Assembly: GCA_029721435.1 (NCBI GenBank)
Contig: CM056577.1
Location: forward strand, 114,264,219 to 114,328,218
Origin: Gymnothorax reevesii
Taxonomy: Eukaryota > Chordata > Actinopteri > Anguilliformes > Muraenidae
Direction: 5' to 3'
Length of the DNA stretch: 64,000 nt
A program made the translations under genes and the position numbers. The notes below the pieces were generated by a model. That model was not told the origin of the DNA and searched no databases. It saw only the letters and a list, made by a program, of their open reading frames with translations. Within the stretch, counting starts at the first letter, position 1; every line of letters begins with the position of its first letter. Below are positions 10,946 to 21,924 of this stretch, piece by piece.

Positions 10946-12289
10946 AGGCTGATTCATACTCCAAAAGAACAGAGAAATTTGTTCTTGTTCTCCGGGCTGC
11001 GAGAACAAAATGACATCATTTTACTCTCGCAGCCCGGGTTTCGTGGTTCTTGCAGCTTGTTCTCGACACCTCACCTGGGCAGAACTTTTTTCTCGTATGG
11101 GGTCCGAGAACTGTTATGTGATTGGTCAGAAAGATGGAGTGGGCGTGACCCTTTGACTTAACAGGGGGCTGTTTAAATCAACACGACAGACTGGATCGGA
11201 TGGTCCGTCTTTTTCTGAGTGTTTCATTAAACGGCCAGTCCACTTTGTAGGACTACTTGAGAGTTGTCCTACAACCCGGTCGGACAAAAAAAATATTAGC
11301 CCAATATATGGCGTTCTTGTATGAATTTGTCTGGAAGTGCAGACAGCCCAAAATATTTCGAGAATGGAAAGACAGTACCAGTGCCCGCAAAACCATAATA
11401 GCCTACACCCAGAAGCAGGGCTCTGTTAAATCCGTGAAGGATTTTTTCTTACAACTACGCATAATTTAATAACAACGCGTGAAGATTTCAAATTTAAATC
11501 GTAGGTACTGTACACCTCAAGTGCGACAAGTGTTTTTATGAATGCTATGTGAACACTAATGGGGCACTGCCTAAGCAGCGGTCTCGCCTGGGTGCTCAGT
11601 GGTTAAACATCGTATTCGTGGTGCTTAGTGTGACCGAGAGTGGAGCTCTGCTTATCGCCCGACTGCTTAAGTCAATTCTGTAGAATGGGTGATCGTGATG
11701 ATATGAATGATCTAATGTCTTTTGAGTCATTAATAGCTTCGTTATGTTGCCAATCGTAGTTTCTGCACAGTGAGCAAAGACTGCTTTGAATTAGCTAGAT
11801 TGTATTCAGTTAATAGCCTACTGAAAATGGACGTTACGTTCCTACAGCGATGAGCGCAGTTAATTTATGTCTGAATAGTGGTTAATGATCTACTGAATCA
11901 GAATTGTTTTTTCCCCTTTTTTTCATTTAGCGTTAACTTATTTCAAATATTTGAATGCCAAATAGCAAAGCAGTGCATCGCTGAGGTGTAAATTCTCATG
12001 CAACTTCGAACGAACAGTGACGAACCGTCCGTCCGCGTCGGACCATGGTGGGACATCCTGTTTGTGTTTTATCGAAACACCTGACGGACATCGAAGGTCT
12101 GACTTTTCACTTGACAGATGGTCTGACTCGGTCGGACAAGTAAAGTTTTTTGACACAGCCCACAGGAGTTCGGCACTTGAGTTTCTCGTGAAGTATGAAA
12201 TGTCCCGGTCAAAACGAACTTTGTTCTTGTTCTCGCAGCCCCGAGAACAAGAACAAATTTCTCTGTTCTTTTGGAGTATGAATCAGCCT
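10946..12289. mobile_element. Non-autonomous Harbinger-type element nested in the outer one
   Basis: Long inverted termini begin aggctgattcatactccaaa at 10946 and end with the complement at 12289, continuing through repeated gttcttgttctc motifs for about 50 bases. It is flanked by TTA on both sides (10943-10945 and 12290-12292), the 3-bp duplication typical of PIF/Harbinger. Internal frames, such as 70 codons at 11257-11469, match nothing I recognise and no transposase is visible. Confidence 0.85.
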
Positions 12290-12441
12290 TTACACCCACC
12301 TATCTCAGTGTTTTCTTAACTAAAAGTTGCTGTCAGCAGCTTTGTGAATAACCTTTAAGATTTTACTCTTACATAAAATGTTTTAGTGAGACTTAGGAGT
12401 AGTAGGAGCAGTAAGATAAGATGCTTTGTGAATACGGGCCC

Positions 12442-12943
12442 AGGTGAATAATAGTGCCATTGTTAAAGGAATTTTGATTTTAATATTCCAAGTATTACCT
12501 TCACAAGAGAAACTCAGACGACTCAGAGGAAAAAAATCAGTCGGAGGCAGAGAAGTTAATATCCAAGCCAAAAATTTACTAATTTTCTGCAGAAGAAAAG
12601 GATCCCCATACACAGCAAAGTCAAGCAGCAAAATGGAGGATACTGAGTTAGAAAGTGCTCTGGTATTTGTAGGAATACTCCATGGCGTTCTCCTCCCCCC
12701 ATGCTGATTTACACATCATACAGTAATCTGGAACCTTCGCTGTCTCACGCAACTGCGTCAAGCTGTCTAGGGATGCACCCATACATCCGTTAGGGAGGAG
12801 AGCACCTGCCTTCTCTCTCAGCCCTGGCTCCTGCTTATCTTGTAATGGATTCTGGACCTTTCTATAAACACATAAACTTAGAGAAAGAGAAAAACACCTT
12901 GTCCTTGGTACAGACATTCAGGTCTTCATGACTTCAGATAGGC
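12442..12943. other. Unassigned segment inside the insertion stack
   Basis: It lies between the Harbinger element and the solo LTR. No open frame, terminal repeat or simple repeat is convincing. It may be residual LINE or another unrecognised insert. Confidence 0.35.
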
Positions 12944-12947
12944 TATA

Positions 12948-13644
12948 TGTCATGACACACTAGTACAGTTATGCAGGCCCCTGATAAATCAGAAATATGT
13001 AAACACTCACACACACTAGGCCTATGAATTTATAAACTAAAACAAAATATGAGCAAGGAAGGATAAGCAATTAATAATAATTAAATGTATCAAATAAAAA
13101 AAATGATTCCACAGCCATCAACATTGAAGCAATACAGTGTGATGGCTGGTGAGTTGAGACGCTAAACGCAGTGGCCAGAATAAAAGGGGGACATGGAGAT
13201 GAGAGAGAGAGAGATAAACAAATAAAATAAGAGAGCGAGACTCGCGCTTCCAACGGACCTAGATGTCGTCCGAGGCAAGGAAGCAAGACAAGCTCGACAG
13301 GACGAATAGAAAGGGAAAAAATCTCGGAAACCGTGATAAAAGGAATTGGCACCAGATGGTGCACAGAAAGAGGAAAAAATTGAAAGATTCCCTTGCCATC
13401 TAGAACTTTTCCTCAAATGTACAACTAAACCTCAACAACTCTCTTGCTAGAGACCTTATCGGCTTAAGTGCAAACATAACACTAACACTCTAGCAAGGGA
13501 AGTGAGGCGGAACTAGGGCTTAAATAGACTCCGGGCGACGCCCCCTATTAATGCCAGCTGGCCCAGGAATCCGATTGAGAGCAAAACAATATCGTCCCGG
13601 ATGAGAGCAATGAAGAAAGCTCTCAAAACCTCCAAACCATGACA
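12948..13644 (-). mobile_element. Solo LTR of an LTR retrotransposon
   Basis: The 697 bp segment begins TGTCATGACA, ends CCATGACA and is flanked by the 4-bp direct repeat TATA (12944-12947 and 13645-13648). On the minus strand a TATA-like box (GTCTATTTAAGCCC) lies about 115 bases from the LTR start, which sets the orientation. No internal region or second LTR is nearby, so it is a recombination-derived solo LTR. Four-base duplications suggest Gypsy or ERV type. Confidence 0.82.
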
Positions 13645-13648
13645 TATA

Positions 13649-15404
13649 GTTTCCTGAGAAAATACATCCTTAGCTGAGATTTAACATAGACCTTTTTAAC
13701 AGGGGCAGACCATTTCAGTTTAGTGCCTAAAGTTGTGCCAAGGTATTTGTATTCATGAACCTTTTCAATGGTTTCTCCATCTATTGTGATTGGTGGATCA
13801 GGAACTGGATTTTTCCTAAAATCAAGCAACATTTCTTTTGTTTTTGACACGCTTAGTTCCAAGAAATTTGTTTTTCACCAGTCCACAAATTCTTTTACAC
13901 AATTATAGAATTCTGATTGACTTTTGTCATTTGACAACCATCCTAAAATTGCTGTATCATGGGCATATTTAATATCACAACTTTGGTAGTTACTGATACA
14001 GTCATTTGTGTATTAGATGAACAAGACCGGGGAAATAACACACCTCTGGGGCGCGCCAGAATTTACAGTGATGATGTCCGATTCCTCCAACTCGAGGCAT
14101 ACGCTCTGTTTTCTGGATGTAAGAATCAAACACCCACAGGACAATGTATGGGTTCACTCCCAAGGTCCTCAGCTTATCCATCATCAGGTGGGGTTGAATA
14201 GTATTAAAAACACTGGAAACATCATCCACCAATAAAACTCTAGCATAGTGTCCTGTGGTGTCCAGATGTTCATGGAGAGAGTGCACGAGTGTGAGTGTTG
14301 CCTCCTCAACACTGCGCTTGGCACGATACCCAAACTGTCTTATATCCAGACATGAGTTCACCTCTGGAAGCATGTGTGTCAGGATAATCCTCTCAAAGCA
14401 CTTCATCGCTATTTGCGATAGGGCGGAAGTCATTCATCATTTTAGGATGTGGTTTCTTTGGAAGTGGCTTGATGTTTGACAGTTTCCACTTGCTTGGCAA
14501 ATGATGCGTGCACACAGATTTTTGAAATATGTCCCGAAAAACAGGTGCAAGTTCATATCTACAGTTCCTAAGCTGACAGCCACATATGCCAACAGGGCTG
14601 CTAGCCTTATTAGGTCGAATTTTATTAAAACTGCCTATGACACTCTCGGTAGTGATTTCGATGTTTTTAGCACCAGTGATTTCATGGAGAAGTTCCGTTC
14701 TCAAGTTCTCACTCTCCTGAGAAAAGTTGTGTGTGTCGAAACGAGCACAGAATTTATTGAGATTATTTGCAAAAGCTTCGTTGTTTTTATTTACCTTATC
14801 TGCTTTCAGATTATAGCCTATTATTTGCCACAGGCCTTGCCATCCATCCGCGTGTGTTATTGGTTTTCCAGTTTTTGCCTGTAGTTATTTTTGATAATGT
14901 GAATTTGCCTTCGGATATCATTCTCCACATCTCCCAATTCATCTTTGTTTTTCCTAGCCAGTGCACACTTTTTTTGTTGATGGTCTCTTTAAGTTCCATT
15001 GTGACTCCGGGTTTATTGTTAGGAAAGCATGCAACTTTGTTTTGGGGAATGATCATATCCTCACAATACTTAATATAGTCACTGATAAAATCAACTGTCT
15101 GAGTAAGATCACTTTCCTCCGAAAACACATCCCATAATGTACATTCAAAACATAATGCAAACACGTTAGCGTAGCAGAGATCAAGGGTTCTGTCACCGCG
15201 GGTGTTACATGTCAGATACTGGGTATAGTTTGATAACAAAGATTCTTGTGAGCAGTTATTAAAATCACAGACGATGATTATGACGGCGTTCGGATGTTTA
15301 GCTTCCAGTGTAGAAATACTAGATGCAATATAATTTGCCGCTTCTAGGATATTTGCATCTGGAGGTATATATGTGCTGTCAGGAAAATCACTTGTGTGAA
15401 CTCC
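13649..15404 (-). pseudogene. LINE endonuclease and reverse transcriptase (Rex1/CR1-like), broken
   Basis: Reading the minus strand: an endonuclease C-terminus near 15380-15170 (VYIPPDANILEAANYIASS, IIIVCDFNNCS, then RGDRTLDLCYANV), then RT motifs IRPNKASSPVGICG, MMNDFRPIANS, VLLVDDVSSVFNTIQ, an APQxCVISPVLF block, and KTKEMLLDFRK with YKYLGTTLGTKLKW. The catalytic YADD appears as YAHD near 13960, which should abolish polymerase activity. Several stops and frameshifts separate the blocks. The 5' end is truncated at about 15404, next to the interrupted Tc1 element. Confidence 0.83.
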
Positions 15405-15432
15405 CTAGGGAGATCGAACAATAGATAGATAG

Positions 15433-15864
15433 AACCCTTTCTTGATTGATAGATATCAATGAGTTTGTTTCTCATCTGTTCTTGAATTTCCTTAGATCAC
15501 AGCATGATGTGTTGCTTTATGGGATCTTTTAGCCTTCTTCACTTTGTCAGATAGGTTCTATTTAAGTGATTTCTTGATTCAACAGGTCTGGCAGTAATCA
15601 GGCCTGGGTGTGGCTAGTGAAAGTGAACTCAAAAATTGTGGTTAATCACAGTTAATTCACGATTTAATCAGGGCGGGGCAATTACTTTTTCACATTGGGA
15701 CAGGTAGGTTTGGATAGCTCTTTTCCCTTAATAAATGAAATTGTCATTTAAAAACTGCATTTTGTTTTTACTTGGGTTATCTTTGTCTAATATTGACATT
15801 TAAGTGTAACAAATACACAAAAAAAAGAAATCAGTAAGGGGGCAAATACTTTTTCACAGCGCTG
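15433..15864 (-). mobile_element. Tc1-like transposon, right part of the split element
   Basis: It starts aaccctttcttgattgatag, which continues directly from the sequence ending at 1834. It ends with gggggcaaatactttttcac followed by agcgctg, the complement of the left terminal repeat, and then a TA. No transposase remains in this half. Identity rests on the terminal repeat, the TA flanks and register continuity across 13.6 kb. Confidence 0.85.
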
Positions 15865-15866
15865 TA

Positions 15867-16670
15867 TAACATGCACTTGGTTCTGTACATTGTCAACGCT
15901 CCGGTTTAATAGCCAACTACCCATGTCCAATAAATCCTCTACATCATTGATACTGGTGAAATGCAACATGAGTTTTGTGGCTTTTTGGAGTTGTCAACGA
16001 GTCTGCAGGTCATCAGTAATGTCACTTGGTTCAGTTATTGCAACAGTAAACATCTTGACAGTGAGCAGATAGATCTCACACCGACATGGATAGTGAGATT
16101 TTTGATGATGTTCCTCCCACAGCCTCCAACTACATTTTGATCGAGGCATTCAATACTTGTCAAATTAATAGTATTAAAACAAACCCTATGACGAAGCTTG
16201 GAGATTTTGCACGGAACATATGAAATTGACTGTCCACATGGAATCAAGAGCTGCAACAAGTCTCATAATGACTTCACATGCATATCATTAATACGTAATT
16301 ATTTTTTTTGGAAATTGGGGAAATCACATTACAGCTGGGCTGTTTTTAGTCTTTTATTTTCAATAAAAGTAGGATGATCGAGCTCTGTAACTAATTTATT
16401 AGGGGAAAGAGTTATATAAACTACCTAAAACTGCCAAAACTACAAAAAAGTCAGATATATTTGTTTCAATTCAGCAGAGCTAGCCTGGGTAATCAGGCCT
16501 GGGTTTGTCTAGTTTAACCTTGTTATCAATTTATTTGTTTATTTGACTTATTGAGTAATGGAGGGGGCCATTTTTTTTTCACAGAGGGTCAATTGATGTT
16601 ACAACTCTTTTTTTCCTTCAATAGACAAAATGATTATTATGCATCTCTCGACAGGGGGAGCATGTATGTA
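15867..16670. other. Spacer, nothing recognised
   Basis: Short frames only. No splice-bounded exon, terminal repeat or tandem repeat was seen. Confidence 0.4.
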
Positions 16671-16679
16671 TTCAGTAGC

Positions 16680-17150
16680 GTGAAGCCGCTGCCGCGTCCG
16701 CCGCTGCTAATGTTTTTGCTAATATCTCCAAGAGTATTTTGAGCAGCCATTAGATATTGACCACCCATAGTCACCAGGCCTGGGGAATTTTATTGGGTAT
16801 GGTGACCTCGACCTTGGCCTGATTTTTCAAAGTCATCCGGCATTATGGGATTCTGGGGTTGTGAACTCTCTAACCTTGGAGGGATTTGAGCTAGACACTT
16901 GAAATTGATACCACATATTTATCTCTGGAGGGGCTCGGACAAGTTCGAACATGGGTGACCTTCATCTACTTTTTCAAGGTCAAGGTACTTTTTCATTTGA
17001 TAGATTGTCTAAATTTGGATTTTGGGGGTTTTGAGTTGCCATTACATATTGACCACCCTTACTGATCAGGCCCAAGGGATTTTTTTGGGTATGGTAACCT
17101 TGACCTTGACCTGTTTTTTCAAGGTCACCCTATGACAGCATCAGCATAAT
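16680..17150. repeat. GC-headed, AGGTCA-rich tandem repeat, copy 1
   Basis: It begins with a CCG-rich head (ccgctgccgcgtccgccgct) and holds two copies, about 291 bp apart, of a unit starting atattgaccaccc (16753 and 17046). Each carries gaccttgacct-like blocks and tttttcaaggtca. The same architecture recurs at 42.2, 46.3, 57.4 and 60.6 kb. Confidence 0.65.
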
Positions 17151-17159
17151 TGGCTGTGA

Positions 17160-17659
17160 CATATGTACTATCACTTTCCATCTCTATTGTTGATTTTCTT
17201 AGCCTAGGATGACTCTAAGTTCGACTGGGGATGGGCTTCTCGGGGGATGCACACCGTATGTTTTTTATAATAATAAAAAAAAAATAATCTAATATTTCTA
17301 GTCGAAAAATTGTATTAGGTAGGGTAAGCTGTCAGGGGATGGGTTGGGAAACCCAGACGCGACAGAACTGTGGGGGGTCTAAAAGCTTCCCACGAATAGC
17401 GAGAAACCACTAATCGGGGCAAGAAATGCAAAAAGGCAACGTAACTTCCCGGAAATAGTACCGACAGAAAACAACACAGATAAGTGGGCGAAAAAACCTC
17501 TGTGAATAGCAAACCATCAGAATAAGGAAAAGAACAGAAACGCGGCCTCCAACTCCCAGCAAGGGAGTGTCCTAACCGAGGCTTAGAATAACGGATATAC
17601 CATGAACTCGATAAACTCATAGGGAAAACGGAAGCACCTCTGCTCCAACCAGGAGTCAC
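17160..17659. other. Spacer with an unclassified segment, no gene recognised
   Basis: 17330-17660 is somewhat richer in GC than its surroundings and may be a repeat remnant. I could not find terminal repeats or a known tail. The 114-codon minus-strand frame at 17315-17659 has no recognisable motif. Confidence 0.3.
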
Positions 17660-18424
17660 CAGAATCCCGTATTATGCGGGGTTGTCCCTTATTTGGCCCA
17701 GTTGTCCCGCGTCCTGTATCAACCTTCCCTGGGAAGTACTTTTGTCCCGTATTTTTACAATTTTAAGCAAAAAAAAAATATATATAAATAAATCAACAAA
17801 TAATCTAAAGAGATTCAATTTGTCAACTTCTGTCACATTCTCTTTACATGGCGACATGCAAATCAAGGCCCAGCACGCGCTACTGGCTAGTGCTAGCTAG
17901 TGCTAACTACCTCGAGCGCCTATACAGCAGCTATAACCAAGCCTAGCTTGAGAATGCTGCTCAGATATTTAGCTCCGTCCCTGCAATATGCTCGCTGCTT
18001 AACGTGCTGGTTCATGTGCAATGTTATCATGCATATGGTGCTGTACGTACGGATCAGTGCCGCACATTCACTGCCTATACCGTATGTGTTGTGCATGCAG
18101 CACAGTGTGTGCGTGTTGCGTAAGCCCGTCTTTTCACAAACAAAGTTCGCATCTACTGTGGATTGCGGGGACTTTATATTGCCGCTGTTTTAACATTTGA
18201 ACTTTCAAGATGGCTTCAGATGCCATGGATTCAAAACAAGAAAGTGAAGCGTGAATGCAAGTTTACACCGGAGTGGCAGTCAGAAAAAGAATGCAAAAAC
18301 TGGCTTGTGCCATAGGGAAACAAAGTAACCGGTGCCGGAGAACTTTCAGTGTCGCACACGGTGGATTATCAGATGTGCGTCAGCATGCCACAACTAGCCA
18401 ACTTAAAGCAAACCAGCGGGGAGC
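17660..18424 (+). pseudogene. hAT-like transposon remnant with BED-type zinc finger region
   Basis: Around 18230-18320 a broken frame reads KRECKFTPEWQSEKECKNWL. A second frame at 18255-18458 reads CRRTFSVAHGGLSDVRQHA, resembling the C-x2-C...F-x-V-A-H-G-G...D...H zinc-finger segment found at the start of many fish hAT transposases. The following dimerisation and catalytic regions are absent. The upstream stretch (cccgtattatgcggggttgt near 17667) may belong to the same element but its end is not defined. Confidence 0.45.
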
Positions 18425-18540
18425 TGAGGGCCAGAAGATCACGAGCATCCAATATTGACCTTCGGCCTTGTCCCTTGTGCACAGAGATATCTCTGGTTTC
18501 ACTGTCACAGTGTGGTTTTTCTGTGATTACTGAGGAAGTT
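18425..18540 (-). mobile_element. Tc1-like fragment, family B
   Basis: The run catccaatattgaccttcgg, then ccttgtcccttgtgcacaga, parallels 23638-23690 of the better-preserved family B copy. It covers only the region after the DNA-binding domain. Confidence 0.5.
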
Positions 18541-18714
18541 TGAAATCTCCTTTGTGTGCACAGACTTGGGGTTTGTATTGGTGTTTTAGAGATTGCTGGG
18601 ACAACCCTAAATTTTGGTGCAGATATACTGTCACAATAGTGAGTTATTTTTAGTGTACCTTGTTATTTCTATGCCACTGAAATAGACATTATGTCTTGTT
18701 TAAAAAATATTTTA

Positions 18715-19890
18715 CAAACCCCAATTCCAATTTGATGCCTGCAATGCGTTCCAAAAAAGCTGGGACCAGGGCATGTTTACCACTGTGTCTGCCACCTTTC
18801 CTTTTAACAACATTCAATAAGTATTTGGGAACTGAGGACACTAATTGTAGAAGCTTAGTGGGTGGAATTCTTTCCCATTCTGTGCTTCAATATGCGCTAC
18901 ACATTTTCAATGGGAGACAGGTCTGGACTGCAGGCGGGCCAGTCTATTACCCGCATTCTCTTACTATGTAGCCGTGCTGTTGTAACATGTGTAGAATGTA
19001 GCTCGGCATTGTCTTGCTGAAATAAACAGTGATGTCCCTGAAAAATACGTTGCTTGAATGGCAGCACATATTGCTCCAAAACTTGTATGTACGTTTCAGC
19101 ATTAATGGTGCATTCACAGATGGGCAGGTTACCCAAGCCATGGGCACCAACACATCCCCATAACATCACATGCTGGCTTTTGACCTTTGCGCTGATACCA
19201 ATCTAGATGGTCCTTTTCCTCTTCAGCCCAGAGGGCACGACGTCCATGATTTCCAAGAAAATTTGAAAATGTGGACTCGTCAGACCACAGCACACTTTTC
19301 CACTTTGTGTCAGTCCATCTCAGATGAGCTTGGGTCCAAAGAAGCCGGCGGCATTTCGGGGTGTTGTTGATATATGGCTTCGGCTTTGCATGGTAGAGTT
19401 TTAACTTGCACTTGTAGATGTAGCGATGAACTGTTAACTGGTTTTCCAATGTGTTCCTGAGCCATTGACAAACGTTTTTCTTAAACTGTTGGACTATTTG
19501 ATCACTCAGTTGTTGACAAAGTGGTGAACCTCGCCCCCTGAACAACTGAGCCTTTCTGAGATGCTTCTTTTATACCTAATCATGACACTCACCTGTTTAA
19601 AATTAACCTCTTCACTTGTGGAATGTTCCAAACAGGTGTTTTTTGTGCATTCTTCAACTTCCCAGTCTTTTGTTATCCCTGTCCCAGCTTTTCTGGAATG
19701 TGTTGCAGGCATCAAATTCAAAATGAGTGAATATTTCCAAAAATAATAAAGTTTATCAGTTTGAACATTAAATATCTTGTCTTTGTAGTGTACTCAATTG
19801 AATATAGGTTGAAAAGAATTTGCAAATCATTGTATTCTGTTTTTATTTACGTTTTACACAACGTCCCAACTTCATTGGAATTGGGGTTTG
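18715..19890 (-). mobile_element. Tc1-like transposon, family B, copy 1 (deleted)
   Basis: The ends are complementary: caaaccccaattcca at the left and tggaattggggtttg at the right, flanked by TA (18713-18714 and 19891-19892). The left arm jumps after 16 bases straight to tttgatgcctgcaa, so about 170 bases of subterminal sequence are deleted relative to the right arm. The minus-strand transposase is broken but keeps the FQQDNAELHSTH and [14 protein letters not shown] blocks. Confidence 0.87.
18897..19545 (-). pseudogene. Tc1 transposase, family B, broken
   Basis: Two overlapping frames (19545-19129 and 19169-18897) together cover the middle of a Tc1 transposase: HLRWTDTKWKSVLWSDESTF with the first catalytic Asp, DNAELHSTHVTTARL with the second, and [13 protein letters not shown] with the Glu. 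At least one frameshift lies near 19150, and the C-terminal segment after IENV is missing. Family membership is clear; it is not functional. Confidence 0.82.
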
Positions 19891-19892
19891 TA

Positions 19893-20159
19893 ATATGGTT
19901 GTGTTCTATGGTGGGCTGAGTAACTAAACTTGCTGGTTTTATTTTGTGAGCACCTGGTCTAGCTGTTCATAAATCAAGATAAAATTTTAGATTGGACTGA
20001 AGCTGCAGGACCCTTGTCTGTTCTCTTAAAGCTTGCTGCTGATGACAAATCTATCTCTGTGAATGTCACTGATTCCTGACATTTGAGTTCATTTCCTGCA
20101 AGATTACCTGAGAACCCTTCATTAGAGAGCACCTCTATGAAAAAATGAAAACATTGCCC
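19893..20159. other. Spacer, nothing recognised
   Basis: No coding or repeat signal was seen between the Tc1 copy and the minisatellite. Confidence 0.4.
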
Positions 20160-20410
20160 TTATAGCAACCTGTCCACATCCCTGTTATGGCAACGTGTAC
20201 ACATCCCTCTCATAGCAACCCTGACATGTTTCTCTCATAGCAACCCCCTCTCATCCCTTTAACAGAAAGCTGCCCACATTCCTCTCATTACAACCTTCAC
20301 TCATCAGTTTCATAGCGACCAACTGCCATCCACCTCAGCAACCTGTAGAAATCCCTTTTGTAGCAACTCGCGCACATCGCTCCCATAGCAACCGCCACGC
20401 ATCTCTCTCA
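20160..20410. repeat. Minisatellite with catagcaacc core
   Basis: About eight imperfect units of roughly 30-33 bases, each built as catagcaacc plus a pyrimidine-rich half (for example ctcatagcaaccctgacatg). The complement of the core, GGTTGCTATG, resembles half of an X-box (RFX) site. Confidence 0.75.
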
Positions 20411-21054
20411 CATGTTTGTTAATGAATGTGGATGTTTGGCAATAATTCACGCCAGTGGTGAAGTCATTGAACCTGGAGGGAAAAGAGCGTGGATAGGAGA
20501 GAGAGAGAAATAAATGGTCTGTCTGTTGAAATGACTCTGGCAGGCTTAAAATACACTTGCCTTTACACCTCTATTGCCGAGTTGGGATCACAGTTTCGTT
20601 TACAAGAGACATGTCATTAATTAACAGGAGAAATGTTGTTAGCACATTTCTGTGCCAGACAGCAGAATCCTGCAGTCATGTTTCTCTCTCACCTATATTG
20701 TGATAAGGGTCTTTTTCCATGGGTTTCTCCTTTACATTCTGGTCTGGGAGGATCATACCATGTGAGATTTGGGTGAAGAGAGGGTGCCGCACCATCTCTG
20801 ATTGCTGGTATTTACTGTTGGGGTGGGATTCAGGGAGCAATTTTCTTCACTTATAACTCGCAGAATGGATTCAGAAAAGTCCGCTGCCTCTAGGCACTAC
20901 TGCCTTTGGTATGAAATCATCAAAGTTGCTGGTATATGTCCACCTTCAGACCTGCTGGGATCACAATGGCTATGCTTTTGGGGTCCTCACAGGCACTTTA
21001 CAGTGGAGTGACTTTTTGTGGCTCCAATCATGAAACTTCAAAATATCCAATCAG
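20411..21054. other. Spacer, nothing recognised
   Basis: There is a short GA-rich patch near 20500. Frames such as 20802-21011 have no family signature or splice context. Confidence 0.4.
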
Positions 21055-21262
21055 GCAGTAGTGTGCAATCATTTGCCATGGAGGGCCGAGAGTGTGCAAG
21101 TTTTCATTTAAAACCGATCGATACACCTGCTGATTTTCCTTATTAGCACACCTTTAAGTAGAAAGGAGGGAGCTAATTTGTGTAATTAGCAAAGAAGGGT
21201 TGGAATGAAAACCTGCATACACTTGGCCCTCCATGGCCCATGATTGCGTGCCATTGCAATAT
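21055..21262. mobile_element. Hairpin-type MITE
   Basis: The two halves are imperfect inverted repeats. gtgcaatcatttgccatgga at the left pairs with tccatggcccatgattgcgt at the right, extending inward through the gaaaac and gtgtgcaag blocks for about 60 bases. The small size and near-palindrome are typical of non-autonomous DNA elements in fish. Confidence 0.7.
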
Positions 21263-21764
21263 AGGAGATAAAGGAAGCAAACTTAACATGGATGGGGACG
21301 CACATGTTAAATGTATGTCTTAAAAGGTTGGGATCCTCATGGTTGTTGAGGGCTGCAGGATCTGTGGGATTTTGTTCTTCAGCTCTTGACTTGTAGAGTG
21401 ACTGATCAATTGACAGTTATCCCAGATCACCTGGTTTCTGGTGCCTGGTATTTAAACTAAATGTAGCAGGTCTGGCTGCCTAGAACCTGGATTTAGTTTC
21501 AGATCAGTAAAAATAATAATGCAAGTGATACGTAATATCAGTGAATTACAGTCTAACCTCCCTCCTCTCTGTCCTAAACTACTTTCCTTGTTCTTATCTC
21601 GTCCCTTCAGGAAGGACAGTTTAAGGGCAAGGGGAATTGAAGATGGGGCGATTCTAGAAATGCAAAATCTGAATTTCTTTGCTTCGTCGAATAAAGCAAA
21701 GTTGATTATTTGCCGGGGAGGGAAGCAGTTCATCCCAGATGCATCGTCCTGAGTAAGCAGGGCA
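21263..21764. other. Spacer, nothing recognised
   Basis: The minus-strand frame 22066-21452 (204 codons) spans this region and the next Tc1 fragment. It has no recognisable motif and crosses repeat sequence, so it is not called a gene. Confidence 0.4.
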
Positions 21765-21924
21765 TGGCTTTTTTCCTTCAATAACTGAAATAAAAAAAAC
21801 TGCATTTCAAGTTCACTCAAGTTATCTTTGTCCAATATTTTTTGATTATCTGAAACATTTAAGAGTGAAAAATGTAAAAATTGAAGAAATCTGGAAGGGG
21901 TAAATTCTTCTTCACAGCATTGTA
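21765..21924 (-). mobile_element. Tc1-like fragment, family A right end
   Basis: ataaaaaaaactgcatttca followed by agttatctttgtccaatatt, and a terminus complementary to caatgctgtgaagaagaatt, match the right end of the split element at 15.8 kb. Only about 160 bases survive. Confidence 0.7.

Larger units (their letters stand above)
9835..12441 (+). mobile_element. PIF/Harbinger DNA transposon (outer)
   Basis: The terminal inverted repeats are perfect for at least 24 bases: gggcccgtattcacaaagca at the left and its complement, tgctttgtgaatacgggccc, ending at 12441. It encodes a Harbinger transposase remnant at 10068-10762. I could not settle a 3-bp target duplication. A second TIR element is inserted at 10946-12289. 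Confidence 0.88.
1835..15432 (-). mobile_element. Composite block: minus-strand LINE filled with later insertions
   Basis: This whole block interrupts one Tc1 element. Its left edge is agatagatagatacttcatt, which on the minus strand reads as a LINE 3' tail ending in (ATCT)n. Its right edge is atagatagatag, which may be the target-site duplication. LINE endonuclease and reverse transcriptase coding sequence occupies 15404-13649 on the minus strand, and the ORF C-terminus lies at 9680-9474. Everything else is later insertions, listed separately. The LINE resembles fish Rex1/CR1-group elements; the exact clade is not settled. Confidence 0.7.

Noticed and set aside
17315..17659. 114-codon minus-strand frame
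   Set aside because: Low-complexity hydrophobic and Ser-rich translation with no known domain.
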